Shown: one piece after another, positions 19,195 to 30,980 of the stretch
Layout of the letters: each line of letters begins with the position of its first letter
Numbering within the stretch: the first letter of the stretch is position 1
Origin: Elmis aenea
Taxonomy: Eukaryota; Arthropoda; Insecta; Coleoptera; Elmidae
NCBI GenBank assembly: GCA_947652605.1
Contig: OX393579.1
Span: 24,635,674-24,699,673 of the forward strand
DNA length: 64,000 nt
Reading direction: 5' to 3'
Program-made: the position numbers and the translations under genes
Notes under the pieces: generated by a model
What the model was told of the DNA's origin: nothing
Seen by the model: the letters and a program-made list of their open reading frames with translations, nothing else
Databases searched by the model: none

Positions 19195-19465
19195 TATTTA
19201 CACTTCATTTTGATGATGACCTAATAATATTAGCAGAAGACGGAAAAGGCATTGACCATAGGTATATGTATTAAGAAAATTACACGATAAAATAATAAAT
19301 AGGGAGTGACAGTAATATAAGTTTAAAATAGAATATATTGTTGTAGGTCGACCAAGTGAACTTCTGTATCTAGACACAGCACCATTGTAAATACAGATAA
19401 ATGCAAGTACCTAGGAATAGTAATAACAAGGACCGCAAAAATGCAATCCTTGCTAGTGTCTACAG
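19195..19465 (+). pseudogene. LINE reverse transcriptase fragment (catalytic loop and tail)
   Basis: HFDDDLIILAEDGKGI near 19200-19255 resembles the FADD catalytic block of non-LTR reverse transcriptase, with the alanine replaced by aspartate. After stops, VNTDKCKYLGIVITRTAKMQ (19395-19455) matches the .KYLG..I. block that follows in LINEs. The spacing fits the family with a deletion. A hAT MITE sits just beyond. It is a short dead piece, and the clade cannot be told. Confidence 0.55.
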
Positions 19466-19482
19466 CAGTGGGGTGCGCGAGA

Positions 19483-19753
19483 CAGTGGCGTAGGCAGGAT
19501 GCTTCCATGGGGGGATTAATAAATGCAAAAAGTGCTGAAGACTTATTTTTTTAAGTCGTTACTCCCTTTTTAAGTTTTTTTTTGCAGCAGGATGTTTGAT
19601 GGTTTTATAAAGGGGGGAAGGGGGTAATAAACGGAAAAAAGAGCCAAAGATCTTTTTTTTGCACAAACTTTACAGTTCTCCTGCTCTATAACTACTTATT
19701 GCAAACCTATGGGGACGTTCTGACCTCCCCTGATACCCCCGCCTACGTCACTG
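19483..19753. mobile_element. hAT MITE, 271 bp, 8-bp target duplication
   Basis: The ends CAGTGGCGTAGGC and GCCTACGTCACTG are inverted repeats, with GCGCGAGA duplicated on both sides (19475-19482 and 19754-19761). A relative lies at 23087-23330. The interior is non-coding. Confidence 0.88.
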
Positions 19754-19761
19754 GCGCGAGA

Positions 19762-20154
19762 TAATTTCTGGGGTGCGCGGGATAATTCTTAATAAATTAA
19801 TATTTCTATTTCCACAGCATAATTTAATACATTTTGTGGTGAAACTAGTGTGATTTTTTATTTTGGGGTGCGTGTTAATCCTGCGACATTAAAGTAAGGG
19901 TACGCGACCAAAAAAAATTGCCGAAGATGATATAACTTTTATATTTTATTACAGAAACAAAATGAAAAAAAAAGTTAGCAGGAATTTCTAGAAAACCTAC
20001 TTTCTTATCGACTCTCGGGAAATTAAAAATCGGAATAAATCTCAAGCGGTCACTGTTTTTTTTATGTGTTAATAAAAACAAAAATCAAATAATCTTAGAG
20101 AACTTATATTCAGACACGCACATGCGCTTTCCGTTCTGCTTAATGCAAATGATC
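19762..20154. other. Non-coding stretch with repeated GGGGTGCGCG words
   Basis: GGGGTGCGCGAGATAATT (split by the MITE), GGGGTGCGCGGGATAATT and GGGGTGCGTGTTAAT recur between 19470 and 19880, suggesting the end of another MITE. No gene is visible. Confidence 0.35.
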
Positions 20155-20862
20155 TTTTTTGTGCGATCGTACTAGAAACAGCTGTTTGACGGACGCGTTA
20201 GCAACCATAAAGTACTGCATTACCGGCCCTATTCTTAGCAACGGCCGTAAAAGTTACTTTTCAGGCCGTTACCCTTAGCAACGGCCGAAAAAGTAGGGCC
20301 GGTAATGCAGTACATACGCCGTCATCTGTCAGTGACAGAATGTCACGTAGTTTCTAACCTATAATTTTGAAAATTACTAAAAATTTAAATTGTTTTTAAT
20401 TCGATCGCACAAAAAATGTTATATGCTCCTCGGCCAAAACGTACTTTTTCGGCCTTGCCTGTTTGCAAACCAGACGCGGCCGAAAAAGTTACACTTTTTG
20501 GCCTTGCAGGGCCGGCGCTACCATTAAGGCGAACTAGGCGGTCGCCTAGGGCGCTATCCATGGGGGGGGCGCAAAAATGTGTAATCACCATAAAATTTTA
20601 TTGTTTATCGATTATCGTACTGTCACAAATATTAATTTCTGTGAAAATTTGTGTGAAAGGGGGCGTTATAATAAGTTTTGCCTAGGGCGCTAAATAACCT
20701 GGCGCCGGCCCTGTGGCCTTGATACATAACTATGTATTTCGTACGCTGTAGCGGCCGAAAATTTTTGTTCGGCCATTGCTAAGGATAGGGCCGGAAATGC
20801 AGTACTTTATGGTTGCTAACGTGTCCGTCAAACAACTGTTTCTAGTACGATCGCACAAAAAA
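20155..20862. mobile_element. Inverted-repeat element with ~65-bp termini, 708 bp
   Basis: TTTTTTGTGCGATCGTACTA at the left is matched by TAGTACGATCGCACAAAAAA at the right. The pairing runs through CAGCTGTTTGACGGACGCGT and TTAGCAACCATAAAGTACTG. Inside, GGCCG-containing words (CTTAGCAACGGCCGTAAAAG) repeat about six times. A solo end lies at 27013-27078. A hAT MITE (20507-20713) is inserted. The open frames on both strands at 20385-20685 reflect these repeats, not a gene. Confidence 0.75.
20507..20713. mobile_element. hAT MITE, 207 bp, nested
   Basis: It is bounded by CAGGGCCGGCGC and GCGCCGGCCCTG, with the 8-bp duplication TGGCCTTG on each side (20499-20506 and 20714-20721). Subterminal GCCTAGGGCGCTA occurs at both ends in inverted order. 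Confidence 0.9.
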
Positions 20863-21021
20863 ACTATTTTTTTAATATCTTAAAAACCGAAATGGTAGAA
20901 TATTTTTGATAACAGTTTTGAGGTTCTTAAGAACCTGCATATTTTTGGTAACTTAAGCGTTTCTCTATCTTAAATGTTAAGCGAGATACCCACGTAATCC
21001 CATCGAATTTGGATCACCCTG
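20863..21021 (-). repeat. Foldback family E, right-arm remnant
   Basis: It ends GGATCACCCTG plus TA and matches the right arms of 17815-18456 and 55618-56815 (GTTTCTCTATCTTAAATGTTAA). The left arm is absent. Confidence 0.65.
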
Positions 21022-21023
21022 TA

Positions 21024-23086
21024 TATTTGTAATCTAATTTATGTTTACTGTTTATTACTGGGAAAACCACTGACTTTTAAAAGAAATAAGAGAGTGTAAT
21101 ATCTTCTAGAAAACATTTAAAGATTTATCAATAAACAAATCACTGTTTGATTTCTCGCATTCGTAACATAAAAATACTTATTTTTAGTTATCTTCATCTG
21201 AAAATAGACTTGAAATCAGTTCACAATTTTCAGAATTCTACATTTTTGCTCATTTATCTGACACTGTACCGCTTATAGTTAGTTTAGTTGGATACACTAT
21301 ATAAATCTTTTGAAATTAAAAACATTATTAACGTTCATTCAATAAAGGTACTCGTCGTTTACGGCAAAAGATTGCAGTTTCTAGTGAGTTAAGAGGTTTT
21401 CCCATAAAATTTTTAGTACCATCACAATGTTTATTCTCTCCTCCTGTAATGTCGAGGGTGACACAAATATTAACACAATCCAATACTTTTGTCTGTTTAC
21501 TTAAGGGATGAAACCCTTATCGAGCCGGGAGTTGTCTTATAAAACCTTTATATCTTTGTATTTGGACTCTCATGGTTTACCAAAGCACGCTTAAATATTA
21601 ACGCCATAATATAATACTTTTTTCTGTATCCATTTAGTTTGTCCTATAAAATTTTAAACATAATCATGTTTGTGTTTTCTTGTTTCGTTGAAAGCAAATC
21701 CAATACACTCTGTTATTTGTTATAGTTCAACTACTAGTGGGTCAAGAGGTTGTTACATAAATTATTAAAAATAATTACTGTGTTTTCTTTGTGGAGTTAT
21801 TCTAATTTTGGAAGTTAGTATAATATTATCGTATTATAATGTTTGAGTATTATGGTTTTGTCATTACACACTTCCGATAATTAGGATATTTGAATAGAAG
21901 CTCAACACATAGGTATAGCTATACACCAAACGTTAATAGATAACAGAGTCAAAGATCCCCTATGTGCAGTAAATTGTCTAACCAACCGTAGTAAATTTAC
22001 GTTTAAATTGGAATAATGTGTTATACAGTATTAAGAAATTGCCCATAATTCAGTTCTATAAGGTCTAGAATTCTGAGAAATTATTAATTAGAAACCTTTG
22101 TGTGGTGATAATCTTAACCAAAAGTTGAATATGTATTGTGGAATAGAATATCTCGTAGCTTACCTTCGGATTTCCGACATTGTTTGAATCAAATTGTAAA
22201 TAACTAATAAAAGCAGTCAAAAGTACCTACAAAAGAATTTTAATTTAATAAAGATCTAAACATAATCGTTAGGTAGGTATAGAGTGCACAGTATGACCAA
22301 ACTAGCAAATTAGCCAGTGTTGTTCTTTTATGCTGTTTTGTGTAATTATGTTTAATAAATTATCAAGCAATGTCTATTAACTATACAATGTCCTGCAACA
22401 GTGAGTCGGGCTTTCCTAACGCCCCACCCGTACTAGATAGAAAAAAAACTTAAGAACATAAAATTATTGGTTTGAAAAGATCTACGTCGTAAAATTATTT
22501 TTAGCAATATAGGGTGTCCCATTTATGCGTTATAATAAAAACAACGATTTTTTTAAATGGAACACCCTTATCTTTCTATAACATAATAATGTCTCCATCA
22601 TCAGCTATTTAGGAAGGAAACAACAACATCCTGCAAGAATTAATTTAAAGGATTATTGAATAAAGGAATAACAGGAAGCAAGTTGTTATAAAAGCACGAG
22701 GATGCAATCTATTCATATTTGCGAAAGGATGCATCGTTTTTTTTTTTGTATACCAGTGTAGAAATACAAATTTTCTGGGATGGGCTTCCGCCCTGTTTAG
22801 TTTATATCGTTTGGGATTGTCGACCTGAAGCATTAGCTACTAAGCGTTGCATTGCGGTGCTTGAATCCGGGGGCGTCAAAATAGACTCTTAGGAACGATG
22901 GATTATGGGGGCGATAAAATAAATAACACAAATTAGCGTGACGTTATATGAAATAACACACGTGAGCAATGATACTAAAAAAGCCACCAGTGTTTTATAA
23001 AAGAGCATTTAAGTTAAGGTCTCTTGTGATTCTTAGTAAATGTTGATTTTATATGAGTCTTAAAATTTTCTCCGATTATTTTATCC
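21024..23086. other. Non-coding stretch
   Basis: Nothing is recognised as a gene. At 22508-22571 a ~60-bp stretch is bounded by AGGGTGTCCCATTTA and TAAATGGAACACCCT, a minimal version of the CAGGGTGTTCC module seen elsewhere. The 62-codon minus frame at 22645-22833 has no known motif. Confidence 0.4.
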
Positions 23087-23330
23087 CAGTGGCGTAGGCA
23101 AAAGAGGATCGCAATAAATCAAGTAAGGACCGCTGTAAATTTTGTACTAAAATACTACAAAATGCAAGCTTCTTATACACATTATTTGTGGTTACTAAGG
23201 ATGATAAGCTTTCAAATAAAAGCAACAAGCATCTTCCTTCTAAAAAAGAGACTAATGACTAAAAAAAAAGATTCTCGGCTCTTTTTGCGTTTATTAAGCC
23301 CCCCATAGAAGCATCCTGCCTACGCCACTG
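23087..23330. mobile_element. hAT MITE related to 19483-19753
   Basis: CAGTGGCGTAGGCA at the left and TGCCTACGCCACTG at the right are perfect inverted repeats. GCCCCCCATAGAAGCATCCT inside matches the 19483 copy in reverse. The flanks do not show a clean 8-bp duplication, so the copy may be older. Confidence 0.75.
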
Positions 23331-23741
23331 CTCTATTATATGCTGGTTTATAGTTTACAAAATGGATGTTTCTTTAATCATTAACGTATTATCAGTGCAA
23401 AATCTTCCCTTCTTGAAAAATATACACTTTAATATTTTATTCACTCTATTTGTTATTATTTTGGAAAATATTTTATATGCGTGGTAGAGTAGGGTGTTTT
23501 TAACTGGTTATGTTAATCTGCCATATTCGTCACAAAAATCGAATTGCTTGGGTAAAATAAAAACGAACATTTACCCTGATAAGTTGGTCTGATCAGATTT
23601 AATAAAAACTGGGCAGATAAAACACCGATAAAGTTTTTTCTTGTTATGGACGGGCAAGCATTGATTTTTTAAAGTTTTTTGATTCAGCAAGCAGTTTTTG
23701 AACTAACTTAATTGAGTTCTGTCACAAATACGGTGCTGGAC
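23331..23741. other. Non-coding stretch
   Basis: No element or gene recognised. Confidence 0.4.
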
Positions 23742-24058
23742 TTAGGCCCCGGCTCCACGTGCGATATTTTAACGCATGTATCTGCGTTAAATTGACGGGC
23801 AAAAATAGGTAACATTAGTTTAAATGAGAGGTGGCTCCACGTCCGAAAACGGATCGTACTACTTCTGCGTCTTCAAAGTCATAACGCACTTGGACGCAGC
23901 TTATTCCATTTTCAATCCGATAAATAATCGAGTCAGTATCGTGACACGCGGATCCACGTGCGTTGTGCATGCGTCCGTCCGCCTACTCCTACTGGTGACA
24001 TTGTCTTGTGAAATTTAATTCTCTTGATTTGCCCGCTTTTGCTATTTTTCACTGCGAA

Positions 24059-24205
24059 ATGTCGGAAATAGATAGCGAAATTTTAATTTTAGAAGTAGAG
24101 AAGCATCCATGCCTGTATGATTTAGGCAACGAAAACTATAAAAATAGAACAGCCAAAATGGCAGCATGGATGGATGTTTACATTTTTCTCTTGCCAGGGT
24201 ACTGA
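24059..24205 (+). pseudogene. MADF-domain fragment (copy 2)
   Basis: From ATG at 24059 the frame repeats the MADF start of copy 1 (MSEIDSEILILEVEKHPCLY onward) with no amino-acid change by eye. It stops in the opposing HARBI1 tail, as in copy 1. The identical truncation point means the internal deletion predates the two insertions. Confidence 0.7.
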
Positions 24206-24541
24206 TCCCTGGTCGGGACAAAAATATGAAGTAAATAAATCTTTGATGTGAATTCCATTAAGGTTTCCCCTAGTTCCCAAAGCATGAATACTATGTAAAG
24301 AGCACGTTAATGTGTCTTCGAATTGATAGCCATCACGTTTTCTGACAAAATTGTGCAGTGCACAACATTTTTTAATGATACAGTCAGCAAAGTCAGGATT
24401 AACATCAATCGGATGATGAAAAATTCGGCATTTATTGGCCAATATACCAAACGTACACTCTCTACATACCGTCGTGCTTTTGAAACATGGCAATTGAAGA
24501 TCTTCTCATGCGTAAGGTTTCTGTTTGGGAAACGCCTCATT
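24188..24541 (-). pseudogene. HARBI1 nuclease, C-terminal fragment (copy 2)
   Basis: It carries the same blocks as copy 1: ARRYVE in one frame and FGILANKCRIFHHPIDVNPD plus CCALHNFVRK in another, ending at VPWQ. Both frameshifts of copy 1 are present. A few substitutions differ (HEKIFNCHV against HKKIFNCHL; CSLHSI against CSLDSI). It cannot encode an active nuclease, so mobility would need an outside Harbinger transposase. Confidence 0.8.
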
Positions 24542-24747
24542 TAATTTTTACTTAGGGCAAATGCAGAACTATCGAGCGGTAGAATGTCGTACGTGGAGCC
24601 AGGTTGTTGCGTTTTGCTTCCGATAAAGGTACGACTTGTATACGTTTTGAAAACGATACGTGGAGCCGGGGTACACGATGCGTTTTTAGTCCGGCAATTT
24701 AACGCAGATACATGCGTTAAAATATCGTACGTGGAGCCGTGGCCTTA

Positions 24748-25718
24748 CACTGCTGATATCCTAACAGAGGATTTTATTTTTATTTATTTTAAATATTAAT
24801 AAGTACATGCATGTTAATACCAGTTTAAAATGATTGTTACCAATTATATTGATCTTTAGATACAACACGTATATTTCGTCTGTTTTAATAATAATCGGTT
24901 TGATGTACTTGAACAACATTTTGGTATCAATTTTATATTAAATTTTGTGTTAATTTGACACTGTTGCTTTTTGGTAATTTGTGGCGTGTTAATTTTAAAT
25001 GAATAACATTAGATAAATTGCAAATGAAAAAAAAAACGGATGCAAAAGTTAGTAGCAAAATATCAATTAATTAAGGATTATCTAGTAACGTAAGCAATTT
25101 TTTTTTAGATCGTTCATAAAAATGTGTTAATTATTAAACAATTTGCATATAAAACAGAACAAACTTAACACAATAATTTTAACATTTTCGCTAAATCCAG
25201 AGATAATTTTTCCATAGAAATATTGGAATTGATTGAATATTAATCAAAAGTCTGTTCCAAAAGTGCTAAAATTCGTCACACAATCTACAGTAAAAAATAT
25301 CTCATTTTCCTTTAGACAAAATAACTCCATTTTGAAGTAGGTGGACCCACAGGTCAATTCCGTTTCTTTTTGGTGTTAAAATTGTTGCAATTACGGTTCA
25401 GCAGAAAAAGTAACATATGATTTTAAATATGTCTAACATTTTATCTAGTTATCTTTACTTCTTTATTTACAAATATTTAAATTGTCGATGTTGTTTAAGT
25501 ATTTTTTTTCATTTTTAATATTATTAAAAAGAGCTATTTAATTATTCTATGAAACTTAAGCAATCTGTTATACTTAATAAATTAATATAGCTACGGATTT
25601 CAACAAACAAATCCTAACAGCAATTGTGTATAACAAATGTCATATTTAATGTTAAAGTGTCGACTGTCTGCTACTTTCTGTAAATTAGATTATAACTGTA
25701 TGGTTGATATGTTAAAAG
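24748..25718. other. AT-rich non-coding stretch
   Basis: No gene or element recognised. Confidence 0.4.
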
Positions 25719-25880
25719 ATTATTTTGAATGTAGGAGAAACGGTGCGCAAACGTTACGATTATACATTCAAAGGGATCGTAAATACGAGACACATTAGGA
25801 GGCAATAATACAACACATATAGAGAAATGAAAAGACTGACGCTTGAAAGATTTGTATGAAAAGTTGCCACAAACCAATCC
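25719..25880 (+). pseudogene. DUF4817-type transposase, N-terminal fragment
   Basis: The plus strand reads YFECRRNGAQTLRLYIQRDR and KYETH before a stop. Insect transposases with a DUF4817 N-terminus start with a similar block (Y..CRRNG..ALR.Y..RY). Later codons are broken by stops. A minus-strand open frame over the same bases is antisense. The match is short. Confidence 0.45.
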
Positions 25881-26099
25881 GAGGATTGAGTACCCTAATA
25901 GAATACAAAATACAAAAACGGAATGAGAGAAACAAATATATTTAAATTATTAAAACTGTAATTTGTGTGTTTTATACATACATTGTATTGTTGCATAACA
26001 CTATTTATTACATTTAAAAAGTAATAATATTTGTAATTTATTTGATGAGTACTGATAAAGACGAATAATAAAATAGTATATTTTAAAACAAGAGATAAA

Positions 26100-26247
26100 A
26101 GTCCAGTTTTCCAGCTCGTGAGATTTGCTCTCGCCGCTTCGCGGCTCGCTCGTGAATAAATCTCACCTCACGAAAAAACTGATTTCATCTCGAGTCGTAA
26201 ATGCTATTTTTTCTACGAATTTAAAATTAAGTATTACAACGAAAGTT
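26100..26247. repeat. GC-rich inverted word cluster
   Basis: CTCGTGAGATTTGCTCTCGC is followed by CCGCTTCGCGGCTCGCTCGTGA and AATCTCACCTCACGA, which pair imperfectly as a hairpin. CATCTCGAGT plus AATGCTATTT recurs at 60559-60580. This looks like one end of an unidentified element. Confidence 0.35.
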
Positions 26248-26632
26248 AATGACTAAATGACAATTATTATGTATAAAGTATTAATCATTTCATTTCCATA
26301 GCAACACCACCACACTGACATGGAGATAAATAAAATTATAACCTTCAAACGAAATATATTGAATATTAATTTTTTTACCATTCTTAGGTTTTTATACGTA
26401 TAAAATGCTACATTAAAATTAAATTATTTGATAAGAATATTAATGCAATTTTAGTTTATTATGAGTTTAAGCTAAAAATGATTGTAAATTTTATCGATTT
26501 TGACATTGACATTGACATTATTTTCGCCACTAGTGGTGAAAATATTTTTTTGCCACTAGAGACGAAACTAAAACTTTTAGTTAGGATAGGCAGTGAGAAA
26601 ATGACAACTTTCATATACATGAGTAGAAAAAT
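26248..26632 (+). repeat. Dispersed repeat, copy 1 of 2
   Basis: It matches 43959-44297 in direct orientation: TTCCATAGCAACACCACCACACTGACAT and continuing words, ending near CATACATGAGTAGAAAAA. It contains TGACATTGACATTGACATT and two CCACTAG words, which the second copy carries only in part. It is non-coding, and the ends are unresolved. Confidence 0.65.
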
Positions 26633-27012
26633 AATTTTATATTAAAAACTTATTTAATGTATGAACTATACCACAAGATCTAACAACTTGAAATAACTAC
26701 AATATTTTACAGCTGCAACAGCATTTGTTGATAAATTTGGAATTATCTCCAGGCAAGCGCACGTTCCACAACAGCGCGAGAATTTTGCACGTAACATTAT
26801 CAAAATGTTGTTAGACTAAGAGGTGCACCTTCGTAATATTTATGTAAACACGGCGAGGTAAGTCTTGAATTTGGTTACTGTGTGTCGTCTTAAAAATTTG
26901 CTAACAAAAATATAACATGAAATATACTTCACGATAGTTTTTTTCAGAATATTACACACAATCTGTCCCATATGGACATAATTATACAGTAATTTGTATG
27001 AAGAAATCTGAT

Positions 27013-27078
27013 ATGCAGTACTTTATGGTTGCTAACGCGTCCGTCAAACAGCTGTTTCTAGTACGATCGCACAAAAAA
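27013..27078 (-). repeat. Solo terminal repeat of the 20155-20862 family
   Basis: Sixty-six bases from GCAGTACTTTATGGTTGCTA to ATCGCACAAAAAA match the right terminus of that element almost exactly, with no partner nearby. Confidence 0.7.
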
Positions 27079-27863
27079 GAGTTTAACAGAGTTACTAAAT
27101 CTCGTAAAATTTTTTTTTTTTGTACCTGGTGGAATTTGGAAAATCGTAGAGAGAGATAAAAAAAATTGCCGAGATACGATAATAAATAAACAAGTTATTA
27201 AGTTTTACCCATAAAAAAACAACTTAAAAACGCATTTCATAAAATTACGTTTTTCTTTATTTTGGCAACACTGCACTACTTCGCACATCTGAAATTCGGA
27301 TCTGGAGGATTATTCTGTTATAGGAACCCTCAGTTTAAGATGCATATGTTTTAAGTTGTAAAAAATCCATGTAAAACTATAGGAAACCAGACTACCGCGA
27401 TATTTTTAAGTTTTTTTAGAGGAAGCTGAAATGCTAACCAAATTGAAAATGCATGTTATGAATTGTGATTCGTGATTCTGAACAACTTTTATATTTACAC
27501 TTTTGTCGTTAAATAATCAGGGGAGCCAATATTTGCAACTAGTATTTAATTTTCCATAATAAAGTAGTCCCATGTGCGATAGTCTAGTCAAGACTCCGTA
27601 TATGTCCGCTCCGCTATTTATATGACCATCCTAATTGGCCCTAAACGTCATTCCCAGATAAATGTCAAAAATTACATCAACTAGCGCTTTCTCTTGATAT
27701 TTTTTTAATTGACAGTGCTTCACCCAATACTTCTAGTATTTCTTAGAATACATATATTGTGTATTTTGTTTTTGTATTTACGTTTAAAAGTAACTAAACA
27801 TGCACTGTTAATTGTTTTTGTAAGCTTTTTTCAAGTTGGTATTTATTGTGGTTTAATAATATA
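27079..27863. other. Non-coding stretch
   Basis: Nothing recognised. The open frame at 27709-27960 runs into the adjacent repeat array and has no known motif. Confidence 0.4.
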
Positions 27864-29510
27864 CAGCGTCATTCAAAAAGTCTGCAACAAATGGGGGAAA
27901 AAAAATATTATCGATTTCTTAGAAAATTTTATTCTTGATAAAAGTTGGTGCATGGTCTAAAACAAATTTTAAGATAAAACAAAAGTTTAATAAAAAGTCA
28001 TAAGACACAAGATTTTAGCGATTATTGAAATATTCGCAAGAGTGAAGTGCCTTTATTTTAAGACAGAGGTTCCCAATCTTTTTAAGATGTTGTACCGGTA
28101 TGTAGTAGACAGTAGACAATATGGTGGCGTACCAATAGGTAAAATTTTTTGGAAAAACGAGTCCTAAAAAAATGCCCTAAATTCTTAATTGATGACTTTC
28201 TTATCGCTTGTCTCTCTCAAAAATTTTGTGGAGCAAAAAAAAGACTAATCCTACAATAAAACTTTTCTAAATTTCCAACAATTTTAGGTAAATATTTTGG
28301 AAACATAGAATGCAATGCTATAAATGTACCTACATGTAATAAAATCCTGGGATACCAACATAAACTTGGTTATTTTATTTTCGGTCTGAAATTAGCGGGC
28401 ATTAATCATTTTCGATCACCCGATATAAGCCGATAATTACTTTAAATGTACATAATATGTGTCTACAAATCTATCACCATCTTCTTCTTCTTCTACACAC
28501 ATGTGATGGTATGACTGTTTTTACGTGTGTTTATGACTGATTTTATGTCACGTTGTTACCTACTACCGTAGAAAGAGAAAGTAATCGGATTGAAAAAAGA
28601 TAGACAATACGCTCGGGTTTGGCGGTGTATTGTATCAAAAAATATACATATATTTTACGCAAAATATTGTTTTCATTATTATTTCAGCCAATGTCAATGT
28701 CATAAAAGTTGCTAAATGCCTTAAGGCAGCTTGCACTTAACATAGATGCTGTATAAAAAAAATATATTTCATTTACTTATCGCGTACCGGGGCCGGTACG
28801 CGTACCACTGTTTGGGAACGCCTGTTTTAAGAGATACAAAAAAACTTCATAGGGAAAGATTGCTTAGAATCTAAAAATAAGGCTAGACTTCTATTTTGAC
28901 AGTCAAATTTCAATTTTTATTTTTTAAGAAATTTTAACATTCAAAAAGTCTGCAACAAACGGAAAACATGTTTATGATTGGTTTCTCAGAAAATGTTATT
29001 CGTGATAAAAGCTGGTGCATGGTCTAAAACTTATTTTAAGATGAAAAAAAGTTTAATGAAAGTCATAGGACACTAGATTTTAGTGATTTTTGGAATATCG
29101 CAAGAGCAAGTGCCCTTATTTTAAAAGATACAAAAAAAAATTATAAGAAAAAGTTATTTTGAATCTAAAACCAAGGCTAGACTTATATTTTGTCAGTCAA
29201 AATCCAATTTTTATTATTTAAGAAATTTTAACATTCAAAAAAATCTGTAACAAATGAAAAAAAAAATTATTGATTTCTCAGCTAATTTTATTCTTGGTAT
29301 AAGTTGGTGCATGGTTCAAACCAGTTTTAGATAAAAAAATAGTTTCCTTTTAAAATTTGTTTGTATCTTTTAAAATAAGGGCACTTTTCTCCTGCGAATA
29401 TTTTAAACCATTTATTTATTTAGACCATGCATCAAGTTATATAAGAATACAATTTTCTGAAAACTCAATAATAAAAATGTTTTCCATTTGTTGCAGACTT
29501 TTTGAATGAA
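27864..29510. mobile_element. Repeat array: three ~300-bp tandem units and one inverted partial unit
   Basis: Direct units start near 27864, 28935 and 29231. Each opens with an ATTCAAAAAGTCTGCAACAAA-type word and contains GGTGCATGGT and CTTATTTTAA. A reversed partial unit occupies about 29340-29510 and ends TTGCAGACTTTTTGAATGA. A hAT MITE splits the first unit; without it that unit is about 300 bp. The outer ends are inverted relative to each other, as in a foldback with one arm amplified. Confidence 0.75.
28064..28824. mobile_element. hAT MITE, 761 bp, 8-bp target duplication
   Basis: The left end is CAGAGGTTCCCAATC and the right end complements CAGGCGTTCCCAAACAGTGG. TTTTAAGA is duplicated at 28056-28063 and 28825-28832. 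Terminal and subterminal words with GTACCGG/CCGGTACGCGTACC are present. No transposase frame is seen. Confidence 0.85.
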
Positions 29511-30980
29511 CATGAACCGCATAAAGTGATAGGGTGGACCAAATTTGAATATTTTACGGGATATCTCGGTTACCATAATAATTAGCGTTAAGCTACTAAA
29601 TATTTTTATCGTCACCTAACGTATTAATATTAACGATAAACCCTATTCTTTATTTTTTTTTGCAAGAGAACAATTTAAATTCTACATTAACCGTATTTAA
29701 TGTGAAGTAAGCAAGCTTTATTTAAATAATATCTATGTGTTTGCACTCATATATGTATAATAAAGTTTTTAATTGATCGTCTATCGTACCAAAACTCGTT
29801 GTGTTTACTGATGAATAAAAAATAAAAGTCTGCTTTTCTAGTTCAATCGTTTTCGTCGCTTTAAAATACGTATGAATTGTTTTCGACATTTCATTTAAAC
29901 ATAAAATCGGAAAAATGTATTTGTATTCAAAATCCATTTACATTTCATTTTATATCGATTTATTGGTAGTGTATCACTAATGATATAATTTAAACGCTGT
30001 CGATTAAATTGAAATTCCTGAATCCCTAACGTTTCACTGGTTAAAACGCTTTATAAAGAAAAGGGTTGTCTGGTTGTCGGTCTCTATGTAGCTTTGTAGA
30101 TAACTAACTAAATCGTGCGGTTTAAGTCTTTGCAAACAATTGCTGCACGCTAACATTTCGTATGCTTGTTCGCAGTCTACAAGATTACGGCTCTGAGGAA
30201 AACGGTTGGCGGCAGATGCTGCACTTTATGAATTATATTGCATTCGTAATACTGTAACTGGTTATAAAATTTTATAATTCTGACCTACAAATTTAGTTGT
30301 TGCAGCCAAGTAACAATTCTTAACAGAAACGTTACAATTTATTTTAAAATTGATCTGCTTTAAACCATTAATTTATAATTCACTGGTACTAACATAAGTT
30401 TGCACACAAAGATAAATTAAACCACCCATGTCTACATAATGGTTTATAGGTGTAGTCTGTAGAATAAGCCGGATGTTTAAACTAACTTAATAAGGAATTA
30501 TTGTAAAATAATATTAACCACAGTCAGCGTTGCATTCGGGTTTCCGTGTTGCCGAACCACAAAAAAGTATCTATTTTAAATAGCAATCAAATGTGACAAA
30601 AAAATGGATTAAAGGAGTTTGGCGATATTACAGAGTGCCACAAAGGTCAATATTACCTCAATCCTGTTCTTTAGTTTTAATAACTACACTGACAACCGTA
30701 CATATTATAAAATGGTGGAAAAATGGCATTAAGTGTTGTAAAAATCAGCGATTGGAACAAATTAATGTTTTCATTTTACTGCGTAAAAAATAGTTGTACC
30801 ATCAAGTATAACTGAGTTATCAATGAGTTTACAAAAAAGCCCATTTGGATTTTTGTTCATTATCTAGCTTTTTAAAACAATAAGCATCACGGAATAGGTC
30901 TTAGAAAGGGAAACAATTTAACTTACTTAAACTTCTTTGTAGCTTTTACCGTTTACGAGATTCCAATAGTTGTCCTACTA
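29511..30980. other. Non-coding stretch
   Basis: At 29531 GGGTGGACCAAATTTGAATA begins a foldback-like terminus with ATATCTCGGTTACC, related to 44738-44780. The rest has no recognised feature. The 66-codon frame at 30593-30793 carries no known motif. Confidence 0.4.

Larger units (their letters stand above)
23745..24744. mobile_element. Non-autonomous PIF/Harbinger element, 1000 bp, copy 2
   Basis: It has the same structure and exact length as the copy at 6662-7661, with TTA at 23742-23744 and 24745-24747. By eye about 18 positions differ, roughly 98% identity. The truncated MADF and HARBI1 remnants and the subterminal GGCTCCACGT words are preserved, although the third left word has changed to GGATCCACGT. 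Shared lesions show that both derive from one defective parent. Confidence 0.92.

Noticed and set aside
20385..20685. Opposed open frames of 68 and 89 codons with Pro/Arg/Ala-rich content
   Set aside because: The composition comes from GGCCG-rich repeats and a hAT MITE; both strands look equally open.
22840..22880. TGAATCCGGGGGCG region resembling a tRNA T-arm
   Set aside because: No D-arm, anticodon arm or acceptor stem can be fitted around it.
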